A stretch of 64,000 bases of DNA from Streptomyces sp. NBC_01408 (GCF_026340255.1 NZ_JAPEPJ010000001.1:4023001-4087000), one strand, 5' to 3'. Shown: positions 9,394 through 17,615, counted from the first letter of the stretch. Notes: generated by a model from the letters alone, not told the origin. Numbers and translations are program-made.

Positions 9394-9484
9394 CCTGCGG
9401 GCCCACAAGATCGGGCGAACTCCCGCCCGGATGTTGGCGTGTTGAGGGCCGGATGGTGGCGCGCTGCGTCATCATCGGCCCGAC

Positions 9485-9658
9485 ATGCTCGAGACATCGC
9501 AGGGTGATCCGTCGGTTCCCGCGCCGGTCCCCGCCCCCGTCGCCGAGGAGCCGCGAGGCTGCCTCTTCGCGCTCTCCCAGCCGCCGTTGATGATCTTCCT
9601 AGGAGTGATCGGCACCCTGCTGCTGTTCGCCGCCGTGCACGATCTCTACCTGCTCTGA
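9485..9658 (+). CDS. Small single-span membrane protein (57 aa)
   Basis: 57-residue open frame: an acidic, Pro-rich N-terminal half, then FALSQPPLMIFLG and a hydrophobic helix (about 34-52), ending HDLYLL. It reads like a genuine small membrane protein, with codon use like its neighbours. Its last 60 bp overlap the 3' end of the convergent CGNR gene. No strong Shine-Dalgarno is obvious. Function unknown; a spurious frame remains possible. Confidence 0.5.
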   Translation: MLETSQGDPSVPAPVPAPVAEEPRGCLFALSQPPLMIFLGVIGTLLLFAAVHDLYLL

Positions 9659-10219
9659 CGCCCCCGCGTCGGCTTCCTTGCGCCGGGCCCGGTACGCCGC
9701 CACGTGCAGCCGGTTCCCGCAGGTCCGGCTGTCGCAGTAGCGCCGGGAGCGGTTCCGGGACAGGTCCACGAAGGCGCGCCGGCAGTCCGGGGCCTCGCAG
9801 CGGCGCAGCCGCTCCTGTTCGCCGGAGACCACGATGAAGGCCAGCGCCATGCCGCCGTCGGCCGCGAGGTGGTCGCCCACCGAGGCGCCCGGCGCGAAGT
9901 AGTGCACGTGCCAGTCGTAGCCGTCGTGGTCGGTCAGCTGCGGAGTGGTCCCGGCCGTCGCCACCAGCTCGTTGATCAGTACGGCCGCCGCACGGGAGTT
10001 CGGTGCCGCGAAGACCTGGGCGAACTTGCCGCGCACCGTCCGGACCCCGGACAGGTCGCGGGCGCCGAGCTCGCCGACGTCACTGATCGAGTACTCCCTG
10101 ACGAACGCGCGCAGCGCGCCGATGTCCGCCAGCCCGTCGGGGTGGTCCACCTCGGCCGCGGTGTTCACCAGCGCGACGACGACCTCGAGCGCGCGACGGG
10201 TGTCGTGGGGGATCTGCAC
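9599..10219 (-). CDS. CGNR zinc-finger (ABATE-domain) regulator
   Basis: 206-residue member of the CGNR family of presumed stress-responsive transcription regulators. The N-terminal ABATE-like domain (to about 130) is followed by the zinc finger: LRRCEAPDCRRAFVD, RRYCDSRTCGNR and then an RARRK basic end. Four cysteines form the metal site. The start is GTG (10217-10219) with GGGAGACCC upstream. The gene converges on, and overlaps by 60 bp, a 57-codon reading frame on the other strand. Target genes unknown. Confidence 0.8.
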   Translation of the reverse strand: MQIPHDTRRALEVVVALVNTAAEVDHPDGLADIGALRAFVREYSISDVGELGARDLSGVRTVRGKFAQVFAAPNSRAAAVLINELVATAGTTPQLTDHDGYDWHVHYFAPGASVGDHLAADGGMALAFIVVSGEQERLRRCEAPDCRRAFVDLSRNRSRRYCDSRTCGNRLHVAAYRARRKEADAGASEQVEIVHGGEQQQGADHS

Positions 10220-10437
10220 GGGGTCTCCCTCAGGGGCCGGGCCTGCGGCGACGGGCCAGTGCCGCCGCTGGGGGAGGACTCTAGCCGGTCCCTCTCAGCG
10301 GGGGTGCCCCCACGCACACCGGCGCCGTCCCCGCGGACGGCTTCCGCGGGAACAGCGCCGGCAATGCCGTATGTGGTTGTCCGGCTCACACCGTCGCCCC
10401 GAGTCGGACGGTGTCGAGCGGGGGCTGTTGGCCTGGC

Positions 10438-10851
10438 TCAGCTTTCGGCCAGGATGTGGGAGAGCTCCTTGTCGAGGTCGAAGTGCCGGTGCTCGGTTCC
10501 TGGTGGAACCGCGGCGTCCGTCCGCTTGAGGAACGACTCGAGTGCTCGGGCGGGTGCTTCGAGCAGTGCTTCTCCCTCCGGTGAGCTCAGGGCGATGCAG
10601 ACGACGCCCTGACCGTGGCTGCGGGACGGCCAGACGCGGACGTCGCCGGTACCGGTGGGCCGGTGGAGGCCCTCAGCGAGGAGGTCGCGGGCGAATACCC
10701 ATTCGACCGTCTCCTCGGCGCCGGTGTGGAAGGTGGCGTGCACGGCGTAGGGGTCGGCCGTGTCATACCGCAGGCCCGCGGGAACAGGCAGTGAGGACTC
10801 GCTCGACACAACGAGGCGCAGGTGCAGCTCGCAGCTGACCGTGGTGTTCAT
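10438..10851 (-). CDS. ssgB: Sporulation cell-division activator SsgB
   Basis: 137-residue SsgA-like protein, recognised directly as SsgB from its sequence (starts MNTTVSCELHLRLVV, ends FDLDKELSHILAES). In Streptomyces SsgB works with SsgA to recruit FtsZ to future septum sites in aerial hyphae and is needed for sporulation. The ATG at 10849-10851 gives the normal SsgB length; the frame extends upstream but that part is non-homologous Arg-rich sequence. The gene is alone and divergent from a small membrane protein gene. This gene makes a sporulating streptomycete near certain. Confidence 0.95.
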   Translation of the reverse strand: MNTTVSCELHLRLVVSSESSLPVPAGLRYDTADPYAVHATFHTGAEETVEWVFARDLLAEGLHRPTGTGDVRVWPSRSHGQGVVCIALSSPEGEALLEAPARALESFLKRTDAAVPPGTEHRHFDLDKELSHILAES

Positions 10852-11015
10852 AAGCGCCAGGGCCTTTCGCTCAGTGTGCGCTCGGGGATTCGCACGTCGG
10901 CGAAATCGACATGCCACCTACGGTGCCGTTGTAAACCCCTCTGACCGTTTTGCGGACCTCTGGGTCCCTCGTACGGCGGATCCAAACCACCGTTCGCGTG
11001 TGTATCCGGCTCGGG

Positions 11016-11021
11016 TAGATT
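11016..11021 (+). promoter_or_regulatory. Candidate -10 element, leaderless gene
   Basis: TAGATT ends 7 bp before the ATG at 11029, with no Shine-Dalgarno sequence. This indicates a probable leaderless transcript. Confidence 0.45.
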
Positions 11022-11028
11022 CGACCCC

Positions 11029-11466
11029 ATGAATACGGGGAGTGACCGCGAGACCAATGAGTCCGCCACCGGCGAGCCGGCCGCCGCAGAGACGCCGCAC
11101 GTATCGAAGGCGCCCGCCTTCATCAAGGCCCGCCGGAGCCTGCACCTGAGCTGGCAGGTCGGCGTCTTCGTCGTCGGCCTCGCGGTGATCGCCGCGGGTG
11201 TCGCCATGCTCGTCCTGCCCGGCCCCGGCTGGGTCGCGATCTTCGCGGGCCTGGCGATCTGGGCCACCGAGTTCGCCTGGGCCCACCTCGTCCTGCGCTG
11301 GACGAAGCGCAAGGTCACCGAGGCCGCGCAGAAGGCGCTCGACCCCAAGGTGCGCCGCCGCAACATCATCCTGACCACCGTCGGGCTCGTCATCGCGGGC
11401 GCGCTGATCGGTTTCTACCTGTGGAAGTACGGGCTCGTCCTGCCCTGGGACATCAAGGACCAGTGA
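11029..11466 (+). CDS. TIGR02611-type small membrane protein
   Basis: 145-residue protein with a polar N-terminus (1-38), a paired hydrophobic region (about 43-85) centred on the VLPGPGWVAIFAGL motif that defines this family, a basic loop, and a last membrane span (about 121-138). Function is unknown, but the PGPGW family is widespread in actinobacteria and proteobacteria. It lies opposite ssgB and directly before a tRNA-Val gene. Confidence 0.8.
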   Translation: MNTGSDRETNESATGEPAAAETPHVSKAPAFIKARRSLHLSWQVGVFVVGLAVIAAGVAMLVLPGPGWVAIFAGLAIWATEFAWAHLVLRWTKRKVTEAAQKALDPKVRRRNIILTTVGLVIAGALIGFYLWKYGLVLPWDIKDQ

Positions 11467-11523
11467 CCGGCCGGTGCTGGTCATGGAGCACCGCTGACAT
11501 GCGGTAATGTTTGCGGTGCGTCC

Positions 11524-11595
11524 GGGCGATTAGCTCAGTGGGAGAGCACTTCGTTCACACCGAAGGGGTCACTGGTTCGAACCCAGTATCGCCCA
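11524..11595 (+). tRNA. tRNA-Val(CAC)
   Basis: Acceptor stem GGGCGAT/ATCGCCC, anticodon CAC in the TTCACAC loop, T-loop TTCGAAC, discriminator A. CCA is not encoded. Confidence 0.94.
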
Positions 11596-11601
11596 CCCGG
11601 A

Positions 11602-11640
11602 CCAGAGGCCCGGAGACTTTCACAGTCTCCGGGCCTCTGG
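11602..11640. terminator. Bidirectional terminator
   Basis: Perfect 17-bp stem (11602-11618 with 11624-11640) and a 5-nt loop, sitting between the tRNA-Val and a convergent membrane protein gene. Confidence 0.8.
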
Positions 11641-11643
11641 CGT

Positions 11644-14031
11644 TCACCCGAGCCGGCCCAGCGCGTCCCGCAGCCGCCGGGCCTCGCGCAGCCGCTTCTC
11701 GTACGTCGCGCCCACGGCCAGCAGCAGCAGGCCCGCCAGGGCCGGCGGCAGCCAGCGCGGGAGCACCCCCACGACCTGGACGACGTACGGCGCGAGCTCG
11801 TGCAGGGCCACCGACGCCAGCACGGCGCCGCCCAGCAGCAGCGGGGCCTGCAGCCGCCGGTGCGCGCCCGCCAGGGTCACCGCCAGCGCGGCCAGGCCCA
11901 GCAGCAGCGGACGCAGCCAGTACGGGTCCCCCCAGGCCGCCAGCAGGCTCGGCAGCAGCGTCGCCGCCAGCCCGGGGCCGTACGCCGTCCAGGACGAGCA
12001 CTGCGGGTCCTTCCGGCGCCGCAGCAGGCCCACCGCGAGGGCGGGCACCGTCACCGGCAGCGTGTACGCCTCCGGGGCCGTGACCCCGGCCTCCGCCAGG
12101 CGCACCCAGGTCGCCAGGGCGAACAGCGCCCCCGCGGCCCAGCCCAGCCGCCGCCGGTCCGCCCGCACCGCCGCACCCGCGCAGATCACCCCGGCCAGCG
12201 CCAGCACCAGCGCCAGGATCCCGGCCTGCCGGCCCGCCACGGCCAGGGCCACCGCCGGCACACCCGCAGCGGCCGCCGACACCTCGGCCGGCACCCGTAC
12301 GGCGCCCAGCCGGGGCCCGAGGGCGGCGACCGCCGCCGGGACCGCGAGCACCGGCAGCGACCACCAGGACAGCGCCGCCTCCACCGCCGCGCACACCGCC
12401 ACCAGCACCCCCGTCGCGTACCCGACGGCGCACACCGCCGCCCAGGACCGGGCCCAGCGCGGTGCGGGCCCGTACGCCGCCCCTACGGCGCAGCCCGCAC
12501 CGAGCAGCCCCCACACCGCGAAGGTGGCCACGCGCCCGTCCAGCGCGCCCAGGGACACGTTCGCGGCGCCGGCCAGGGCGCAGATGCCCGCCGCGACCGC
12601 CACCCCCCGGGCCCGCGACCGCAGGACGAGCACCCCCGCGCCCATCGTCACCGCCAGCTGGACGGCGAAGACCGCCGCCACCGGGACTCCGAGCAGCATC
12701 GGCGCCGTGAACAGGCCGGACCAGCCGAGGACCGCCGCCACGACCAGCGGCTCGGGCCGCGCCAGCGCCCGGGACAGCCACCAGGCCGCCCCCGCCGTGA
12801 CCAGCAGCACCACCGGAACCGCCGCCCCCGGCCAGAACGGATCCGCAGCCGGGGTCGTCACCGCCCACACCTCGTCCAGCACCCCGAACCGGGCCAGCAG
12901 CGCCGGAGCCACCGCCGACCAGCCCGCCAGCGCCGCCAGGGCCGCCACCAGCGCCCCGGCCCAGGACAGCCCCCGCCGGACCGGCCCCGGCAGCCAGGGC
13001 GCCCGTACGGCCGCCAGCAGCGGCAGCGCCACCAGCAGGTGGGCCACCACCGCCCAGCCCGGATCCAGCCCGGGTCGCGCCGCACCGCCGAAGGCCACCA
13101 CCGCCGCGAGGCCGCCCGCGAACGCGGCGAACCAGGCGCGCGGAGCGCGCCAGGCCACCGTCACCCCGAGCGCCGCCACCGCCAGCAGCAGCGCCCCCGG
13201 GGCCGGCGTCCCGCCCGCCGAGTCGGCCGACCACGACCGGACCGCCCCGATCAGCAGCGCACCCGCCCCCAGCACGCCCGCCGGGACCCATACCGCCGGG
13301 GACCACGCCGCCGTGGCCGGCAGCGCCCGGGCCCGCAGTGCGAACGCCGCGTCCAGCCCCGCCGTCGCCAGCAGTGCCCAGCCCAGCCCCAGCGGCCCGG
13401 CCTGCGCGGCCAGCGCCGCCAGCGGCAGCGACCACTGCGCCGCCAGCACCGCCGCGGGCACCGGGATCCGCAACGGGGGCAGCCGCCGGGCCAGTACCAG
13501 CCCGTACCCCGCCCACGCCGCCGCCCCCACCGCGGTCGCCGCCGCCGCGTAGCCGAGGGGGTCGGTGTCCGGGAGGGCGACCGCGTACAGCGCGTACGCG
13601 TCCAAGGCCGTCAGCAGCAGACCCACCGCGGCCACCGACTCGGCCGTCGACCTCAGCCCGCGCCGCAGCAGCGGCACGGGCGCGCCCAGCGCGGCCGCGG
13701 TCACCGCCGCCAGCACCGCGGAGCGCCCCGCGATCCCGAGCGAGCCCCAGCTCACCAGCGTGAAGGCCAGCGCCGCCACGGCCAGCAGCACCGCGCCCAG
13801 CGCGAGCAGCACGTTCTGCGCGCTCGGGGCCGAGGACTCCTTCGCGGGCGTCCCCGGGGCCACCCACCCGGCGGGAGGCCCCCACACCCCGGCGGGAGCC
13901 GGGCCGGTGGAGCGCAGCAGACGCAGCAGCCAGTCGCGGCGCGTCAGCAGGTACAGCCGCCGGGAGTCGAGTTGAGCCAGTTCGCGGTCGATGAGCGCCA
14001 GCTCCTCGGCCGGCGGCAGGGGCTTGTTCAT
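11644..14031 (-). CDS. Very large polytopic membrane protein (SCO7613-like)
   Basis: 795 residues, overwhelmingly Ala/Leu/Val. A short soluble head (PPAEELALIDRELAQLDSRR... through about residue 65, ending in a basic WLLRLLR stretch) is followed by roughly two dozen hydrophobic stretches to the C-terminus, where a short basic tail closes the protein. It resembles a family of repetitive membrane proteins annotated in streptomycetes after SCO7613; no catalytic motif is visible. The ATG at 14029-14031 is preferred to an upstream GTG because the extension is non-hydrophobic and crosses a palindrome. Function unknown. Confidence 0.72.
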   Translation of the reverse strand: MNKPLPPAEELALIDRELAQLDSRRLYLLTRRDWLLRLLRSTGPAPAGVWGPPAGWVAPGTPAKESSAPSAQNVLLALGAVLLAVAALAFTLVSWGSLGIAGRSAVLAAVTAAALGAPVPLLRRGLRSTAESVAAVGLLLTALDAYALYAVALPDTDPLGYAAAATAVGAAAWAGYGLVLARRLPPLRIPVPAAVLAAQWSLPLAALAAQAGPLGLGWALLATAGLDAAFALRARALPATAAWSPAVWVPAGVLGAGALLIGAVRSWSADSAGGTPAPGALLLAVAALGVTVAWRAPRAWFAAFAGGLAAVVAFGGAARPGLDPGWAVVAHLLVALPLLAAVRAPWLPGPVRRGLSWAGALVAALAALAGWSAVAPALLARFGVLDEVWAVTTPAADPFWPGAAVPVVLLVTAGAAWWLSRALARPEPLVVAAVLGWSGLFTAPMLLGVPVAAVFAVQLAVTMGAGVLVLRSRARGVAVAAGICALAGAANVSLGALDGRVATFAVWGLLGAGCAVGAAYGPAPRWARSWAAVCAVGYATGVLVAVCAAVEAALSWWSLPVLAVPAAVAALGPRLGAVRVPAEVSAAAAGVPAVALAVAGRQAGILALVLALAGVICAGAAVRADRRRLGWAAGALFALATWVRLAEAGVTAPEAYTLPVTVPALAVGLLRRRKDPQCSSWTAYGPGLAATLLPSLLAAWGDPYWLRPLLLGLAALAVTLAGAHRRLQAPLLLGGAVLASVALHELAPYVVQVVGVLPRWLPPALAGLLLLAVGATYEKRLREARRLRDALGRLG

Positions 14032-14072
14032 GATGCGGAGTGTGGTGCCCGTCACGCCGTCAGGACATGGGC

Positions 14073-14103
14073 GTGCGTACTCAGATCCGCACTGAGTACG
14101 CAC
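14073..14103. promoter_or_regulatory. Perfect palindrome in divergent promoter region
   Basis: GTGCGTACTCA (14073-14083) and its exact inverted copy (14093-14103) flank a 9-bp centre. It sits between the divergent membrane protein and SRPBCC genes, so an operator for a dimeric regulator is likely. Confidence 0.5.
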
Positions 14104-14107
14104 AGGG

Positions 14108-14146
14108 GTCACCGAACCGCGTCACCGAACCGCGTCACCGAACCGG
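14108..14146 (+). repeat. Three tandem copies of a 13-mer
   Basis: GTCACCGAACCGC occurs at 14108, 14121 and, with one changed last base, 14134. It adjoins the palindrome at 14073-14103 and lies just upstream of the SRPBCC gene. Confidence 0.85.
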
Positions 14147-14181
14147 GAGTGCGCGGCCCGGCCGGCGGACAGACTGGACCC

Positions 14182-14670
14182 ATGCACCACAGCCGCCCCG
14201 ACCGCTGGAGCCACTACCGCTTCCGCAGCGTGTGGGACCTCGACGCCCCGCCCGCACACGTCTACGCCGTACTGGAACGGATGGGGGAGTACCCGCACTG
14301 GTGGCCCCAGTTCCGCCGGGTGGAACGCCTGGACGACCGCACCGGCACCGCGCAGATCCGCTCCGCACTGCCCTACGCCCTGCACGTCACCACCGCCGAA
14401 CTGCTCCGCGACCCCCGCCGCGGCCTCCTGGAGGTGGCGCTCCACGGCGACCTGGAGGGCTGGGCACGGTGGACCGTACGCCCCCGCGGCGGACCCGGCG
14501 CCGGGCGCGCACGCGCCCTGTACGAGCAGGAGGTCGAGGTGCGCACGCCCCTGATCCGGCAGCTCTCGCTGCCCGGGCGGCCGGTGTTCCGGCTCAACCA
14601 CGCCCTGATGATGCGGGCCGGGCGGCGCGCCCTCGCGGCCCGGCTGGCCGCTTCCCCGGAAGCGGTTTGA
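14182..14670 (+). CDS. SRPBCC (START-like) domain protein
   Basis: 162-residue protein spanning a single SRPBCC/polyketide cyclase-like hydrophobic-pocket domain. The start (SVWDLDAPPAHVYAVLERMGEYPHWWPQF) is the classic opening of the fold, and a long C-terminal helix (MMRAGRRALAARL) closes it. Such proteins bind or transform lipids and aromatic ligands; the ligand is unknown. ATG 14182 follows CAGACT at 6 bp without a ribosome binding site, another possible leaderless start. The repeat and palindrome upstream suggest regulation. Confidence 0.75.
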   Translation: MHHSRPDRWSHYRFRSVWDLDAPPAHVYAVLERMGEYPHWWPQFRRVERLDDRTGTAQIRSALPYALHVTTAELLRDPRRGLLEVALHGDLEGWARWTVRPRGGPGAGRARALYEQEVEVRTPLIRQLSLPGRPVFRLNHALMMRAGRRALAARLAASPEAV

Positions 14671-14708
14671 ACCAGCCCCGAGGCTTCTGTATTGTTCAGT
14701 GCGTTCCC

Positions 14709-14780
14709 GGGCGATTAGCTCAGCGGGAGAGCACTTCGTTCACACCGAAGGGGTCACTGGTTCGATCCCAGTATCGCCCA
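14709..14780 (+). tRNA. tRNA-Val(CAC)
   Basis: Nearly identical to the gene at 11524-11595 (small changes in the D- and T-loops), anticodon CAC, acceptor GGGCGAT/ATCGCCC. CCA is not encoded. Confidence 0.94.
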
Positions 14781-14787
14781 CCGGGAC

Positions 14788-14817
14788 AGGCCGGTCCGTC
14801 TGATGACGGACCGGCCT
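14788..14817. terminator. Terminator after tRNA-Val
   Basis: Perfect 13-bp stem (14788-14800 with 14805-14817), 4-nt loop. It also faces the end of the convergent exonuclease gene. Confidence 0.75.
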
Positions 14818-14848
14818 TCCGCATCTCCGGGACCAGACCGCGCGACAC

Positions 14849-15574
14849 TCAAGCCGCCGTCGACAGGTCCGGCCGCAACGGCCAGTGCGGATCCACCGAC
14901 TCCGGTGTGCCCTGACGCGCGAACCACGCCTGGAGCCCCCGCGCCTGCGCCGCGTGCCACACCTGCTGGAGCGTGTGCAGTTCCGCCGGGGTCAGCCGCT
15001 CCAGCCGCCCGGCGAACCGCCGCCCCACCGCCCGTACGAGCTCCAGCGAGGCCAGCGCGTCCGCCGCCGCGTCGTGCGCTCCCTCCAGCTCGATCCCGTA
15101 GTGCGCGCACAGGTCCGTCAGCGTCCGCCGGCCCTTGCGGTAGCGGTCCAGGTGCTTGTCCAGCACCCGCGGATCCAGCACCGTCAGCGGCCGGTTGTCC
15201 AGGTACCGCGACAGCGAGGACGCCCGGTGCCTGCGCAACTCCCGGTCCAGCAGCGTCAGATCGAACGGCGCGTTCATCACCACCACCGGCCGGCCCGCCA
15301 CCTGCTGCTCCCCGAGCGCGCGGGCTATCTCCTCCACCACCGGCGCCGGCCAGCGCCCGTGCCGCTGGAGGTGCTCGTCGGTGAGACCGTGCACTTCCGT
15401 TGCCCCCGGCGGAACCGGGATGCCGGGATTGACCAGCCAGCGCGTCGAGCGGACCCGGCCGCCCGCGCACTCCTGCACGATGAGCGCGGCGGACACGATC
15501 CGGTCCGACTCCACGTCCACCCCGGTCGTCTCCGTGTCGAATGCGGCCAGCGGGCCCTCGTACCAGCGTGTCAT
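14849..15574 (-). CDS. DnaQ-like DEDDh 3'-5' exonuclease
   Basis: 241-residue exonuclease of the DnaQ/epsilon superfamily. Motif I FDTETTGVD near residue 12, motif II NAPFDLTLLDREL, and motif III HDAAADALASLELV (the H and D of DEDDh) are all intact, so it should be active. The domain fills about residues 8-180; the remainder (ERLTPAELHTLQQVWHAAQA...) resembles the C-terminal region shared by streptomycete stand-alone exonucleases. The start is the ATG at 15572-15574. It probably acts in DNA proofreading or repair, or in RNA trimming; no partner gene is adjacent. Confidence 0.85.
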   Translation of the reverse strand: MTRWYEGPLAAFDTETTGVDVESDRIVSAALIVQECAGGRVRSTRWLVNPGIPVPPGATEVHGLTDEHLQRHGRWPAPVVEEIARALGEQQVAGRPVVVMNAPFDLTLLDRELRRHRASSLSRYLDNRPLTVLDPRVLDKHLDRYRKGRRTLTDLCAHYGIELEGAHDAAADALASLELVRAVGRRFAGRLERLTPAELHTLQQVWHAAQARGLQAWFARQGTPESVDPHWPLRPDLSTAA

Positions 15575-15795
15575 GGCGAACTCCTCGTCCCCGGTCGGCA
15601 GATGGGGGCACCCGGGCGCCGCCGCCTCGGAACGTGCCACCCTTGCCCGCTTCGGTGATACCCGGGCTGTTTGCCCCGTACGCCGTTTGCGGGTGCCCGG
15701 GTGCGGAGACAACTTCCTTGGGGGACCGCACAGGTGAACGGTCGTCACCCCACACACCACCCACGGCAGAGCCCGGAAGGCATGGGGAGCCGGCC

Positions 15796-16374
15796 ATGGC
15801 GCTCGCGCAGCCCGAACAGGGCGGGGTGCTGCAGGGGCAGATCGATCCGCGAAGCGGACCGCTGCGCGGCACACTCGCCACCACCGCCTGCATGGAGACC
15901 CTTCAGGTGGGATACCTGCACGCCGTCGCCGCCGCGGCCGGCTGCTCGCTCTCCCAGCCCTTTCCCGACAACGGCATCGACTGGCACGTCAGCCACGGTG
16001 CGCCCGAACACGTCGTCGACGACGAAGTCACCATCAAGGTGCAGCTGAAGGCCACCTACCAGATACCGCCCCGGCCGGCCGGCCCCACCTTCGGCTTCAC
16101 CCTCGACAACGAGCACCTCGTGAAGCTGGCGCGCACCCCCGTCGCCGTCCACAAGATCCTCGTCGTGATGCTCGTCCCGCGTGAGCGCGACCAGTGGCTG
16201 TCCGCCGGCCACGACCGGCTCGACCTGCGGCACTGCTGCTACTGGACCAACCTCGCCGGACAGCCCGTGACCGGCCGGCGCCGGACCACCGTACGGATAC
16301 CGACCACACGGATCTTCGACGACCGGGCGCTGTGCGAGATCATGACCCGGGTCGGGTCGGGAGGGACACCCTGA
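15796..16374 (+). CDS. DUF4365 protein, predicted PD-(D/E)XK-like nuclease fold
   Basis: 192-residue protein with the DUF4365 pattern: a helix after GTLATTACMETLQVGYLHAVA, then FPDNGIDWHV (the acidic residue of the fold) and VTIKVQLKAT (the QLK triad end), then a beta-rich half ending ILVVMLVPR. The D...QxK spacing matches restriction-endonuclease-like enzymes, so DNA cleavage is an inference. ATG 15796 is the first start with the right protein character. Its stop overlaps the next start by one base (TGATG), so the two genes form a unit. Confidence 0.7.
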   Translation: MALAQPEQGGVLQGQIDPRSGPLRGTLATTACMETLQVGYLHAVAAAAGCSLSQPFPDNGIDWHVSHGAPEHVVDDEVTIKVQLKATYQIPPRPAGPTFGFTLDNEHLVKLARTPVAVHKILVVMLVPRERDQWLSAGHDRLDLRHCCYWTNLAGQPVTGRRRTTVRIPTTRIFDDRALCEIMTRVGSGGTP

Positions 16375-17615
16375 TGCACTGGCACTCACCGAACCTCGAA
16401 CCGCTGCCGTCCCGGGAACCCCTGGGGTACGCGGACCTCACGCGCCCCGGGACGCCCGATCCCGCACAGGTCGACCCGGCCGTGCTCGGTGCGCTGCTGC
16501 ACCGGCACGGCTGGCTGCGCCGGGGCGGCGCCGCCGGCCGGTACGGGCGCTGGACACCGCCCGCCGCACGGCCGGGCGGCGCCTCCCCGACCAGCCTGCT
16601 CGTCCCGGAGAGCCGTACCTTCCCCGACTGCGCCGACCTGCTGGAGGAGGCGCTGACCGCCCTCTCGCGCAGCGCCCTGCCCTCCGCACGCGAGGTGCTG
16701 TACGGGCTGAGCGTGCCGAGCGACGAGATCCGCTGGGAGCGGGAGATCCCGGAAGGGCCGTACGGGCTCCGGGGCGAGGCCGCGTGGACGGTGCAGGAGC
16801 AACTGCGCTCGGCGGCCCGGCAGCTGCTGCTCGCCGGAGCCCTGGCGGACCGGGCGAGGGCCGGCTACTACGGCGCCCGCCACCGGGCGCAGGCCGAACG
16901 GTCCCTGGACGGCGTCCTGGTGGGGCCTTCGCCGGGCGGGCGTCGGCTGACCGCGTTCGTCCCGGTCGACGGGGGCCGGGGGACCATGACGCGGCTGCAC
17001 CACGCGCTGCACGCGGCCCGCGAGGCCGTGGACTACCAGCGGGCCACCGGCGGCATGGAGGCCTTCGACGCCGCCGTGGCGGCCGGGGTCAGCAGGGAAC
17101 TCGCCGACGCGCTGATCGCGTTGGTCGGAGGCTCGGAAGGGGCCCGGGTCGCCCTGGCCTGGGCGCCGGCGGCCGGGGTCCCGGCGGGGTGCGCGGCCCG
17201 GCCGGAGCCGGTGGAGTTCTCGCCGGGGGACCTGCCGGTGCTCCGCGAGGCGGCGGCCCGCTACACCCGCGACGAACCCGCCGTTCCGGTCCGGATCGCG
17301 GGCGCGGTGGTACGGATGCGGCGCTCGGCCCCGGGCGGCGGGGGCACGGTCCGGCTACGGGTCCTCGCCGGGGCGGAGATCCCGTACGTCCGTGCCGCCC
17401 TCGACGAGGAGGCGTACCGGGTGGCGGGCCACGCGCACCTGGTCGGCCTGCCGATCCGGGTCAGCGGACGGCTCCAGCGCCGGGGCGGCTTCCGGCGGCT
17501 GGCGGACGCCACGGACGTGACGCCGGTGCCGCTGGACGAGGTGGAGCGGGACCGGCTGATGAAGTCGCTGGACGACGCCTTCGACCCGGCGGACGTCCTG
17601 CCGTCGGACGACTGA
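16374..17615 (+). CDS. Unknown protein coupled to the DUF4365 gene
   Basis: 413-residue soluble protein, not recognised. The first 70 residues are Pro/Arg/Gly-rich. A helical middle includes AAWTVQEQLRSAARQLLLAGALADRARAGYYG and ALHAAREAVDYQRATGGMEAFD. The C-terminal part (about 300-400) is beta-rich and repeats a V-x-GxxxRxxR theme (VRIAGAVVRMRR, IRVSGRLQRRGG), suggesting a small barrel domain. No membrane segment, signal peptide or catalytic motif is evident. It starts at the ATG overlapping the DUF4365 stop, so coordinated production is likely. It could be a partner, sensor or inhibitor of the predicted nuclease. Confidence 0.6.
   Translation: MHWHSPNLEPLPSREPLGYADLTRPGTPDPAQVDPAVLGALLHRHGWLRRGGAAGRYGRWTPPAARPGGASPTSLLVPESRTFPDCADLLEEALTALSRSALPSAREVLYGLSVPSDEIRWEREIPEGPYGLRGEAAWTVQEQLRSAARQLLLAGALADRARAGYYGARHRAQAERSLDGVLVGPSPGGRRLTAFVPVDGGRGTMTRLHHALHAAREAVDYQRATGGMEAFDAAVAAGVSRELADALIALVGGSEGARVALAWAPAAGVPAGCAARPEPVEFSPGDLPVLREAAARYTRDEPAVPVRIAGAVVRMRRSAPGGGGTVRLRVLAGAEIPYVRAALDEEAYRVAGHAHLVGLPIRVSGRLQRRGGFRRLADATDVTPVPLDEVERDRLMKSLDDAFDPADVLPSDD

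Noticed and set aside
10388..10414. Terminator of ssgB
   Set aside because: Only an 8-bp stem (10388-10395 with 10407-10414), an 11-nt loop and no T run; too weak to list, though it is the only hairpin noted after the gene.
11555..13885. 776-codon minus-strand frame inside the large membrane protein gene
   Set aside because: Gly/Arg/Ala-only composition is the usual high-GC shadow; the overlapping frame gives clean alternating membrane spans.
14108..14146. Short 13-bp tandem repeat as a CRISPR or origin iteron set
   Set aside because: Only three adjoining copies without spacers, in a promoter region with no replication gene nearby.
16374..17615. Immunity or antitoxin assignment for the DUF4365 partner
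   Set aside because: No motif supports it; kept as unknown and raised only as a hypothesis in the findings.
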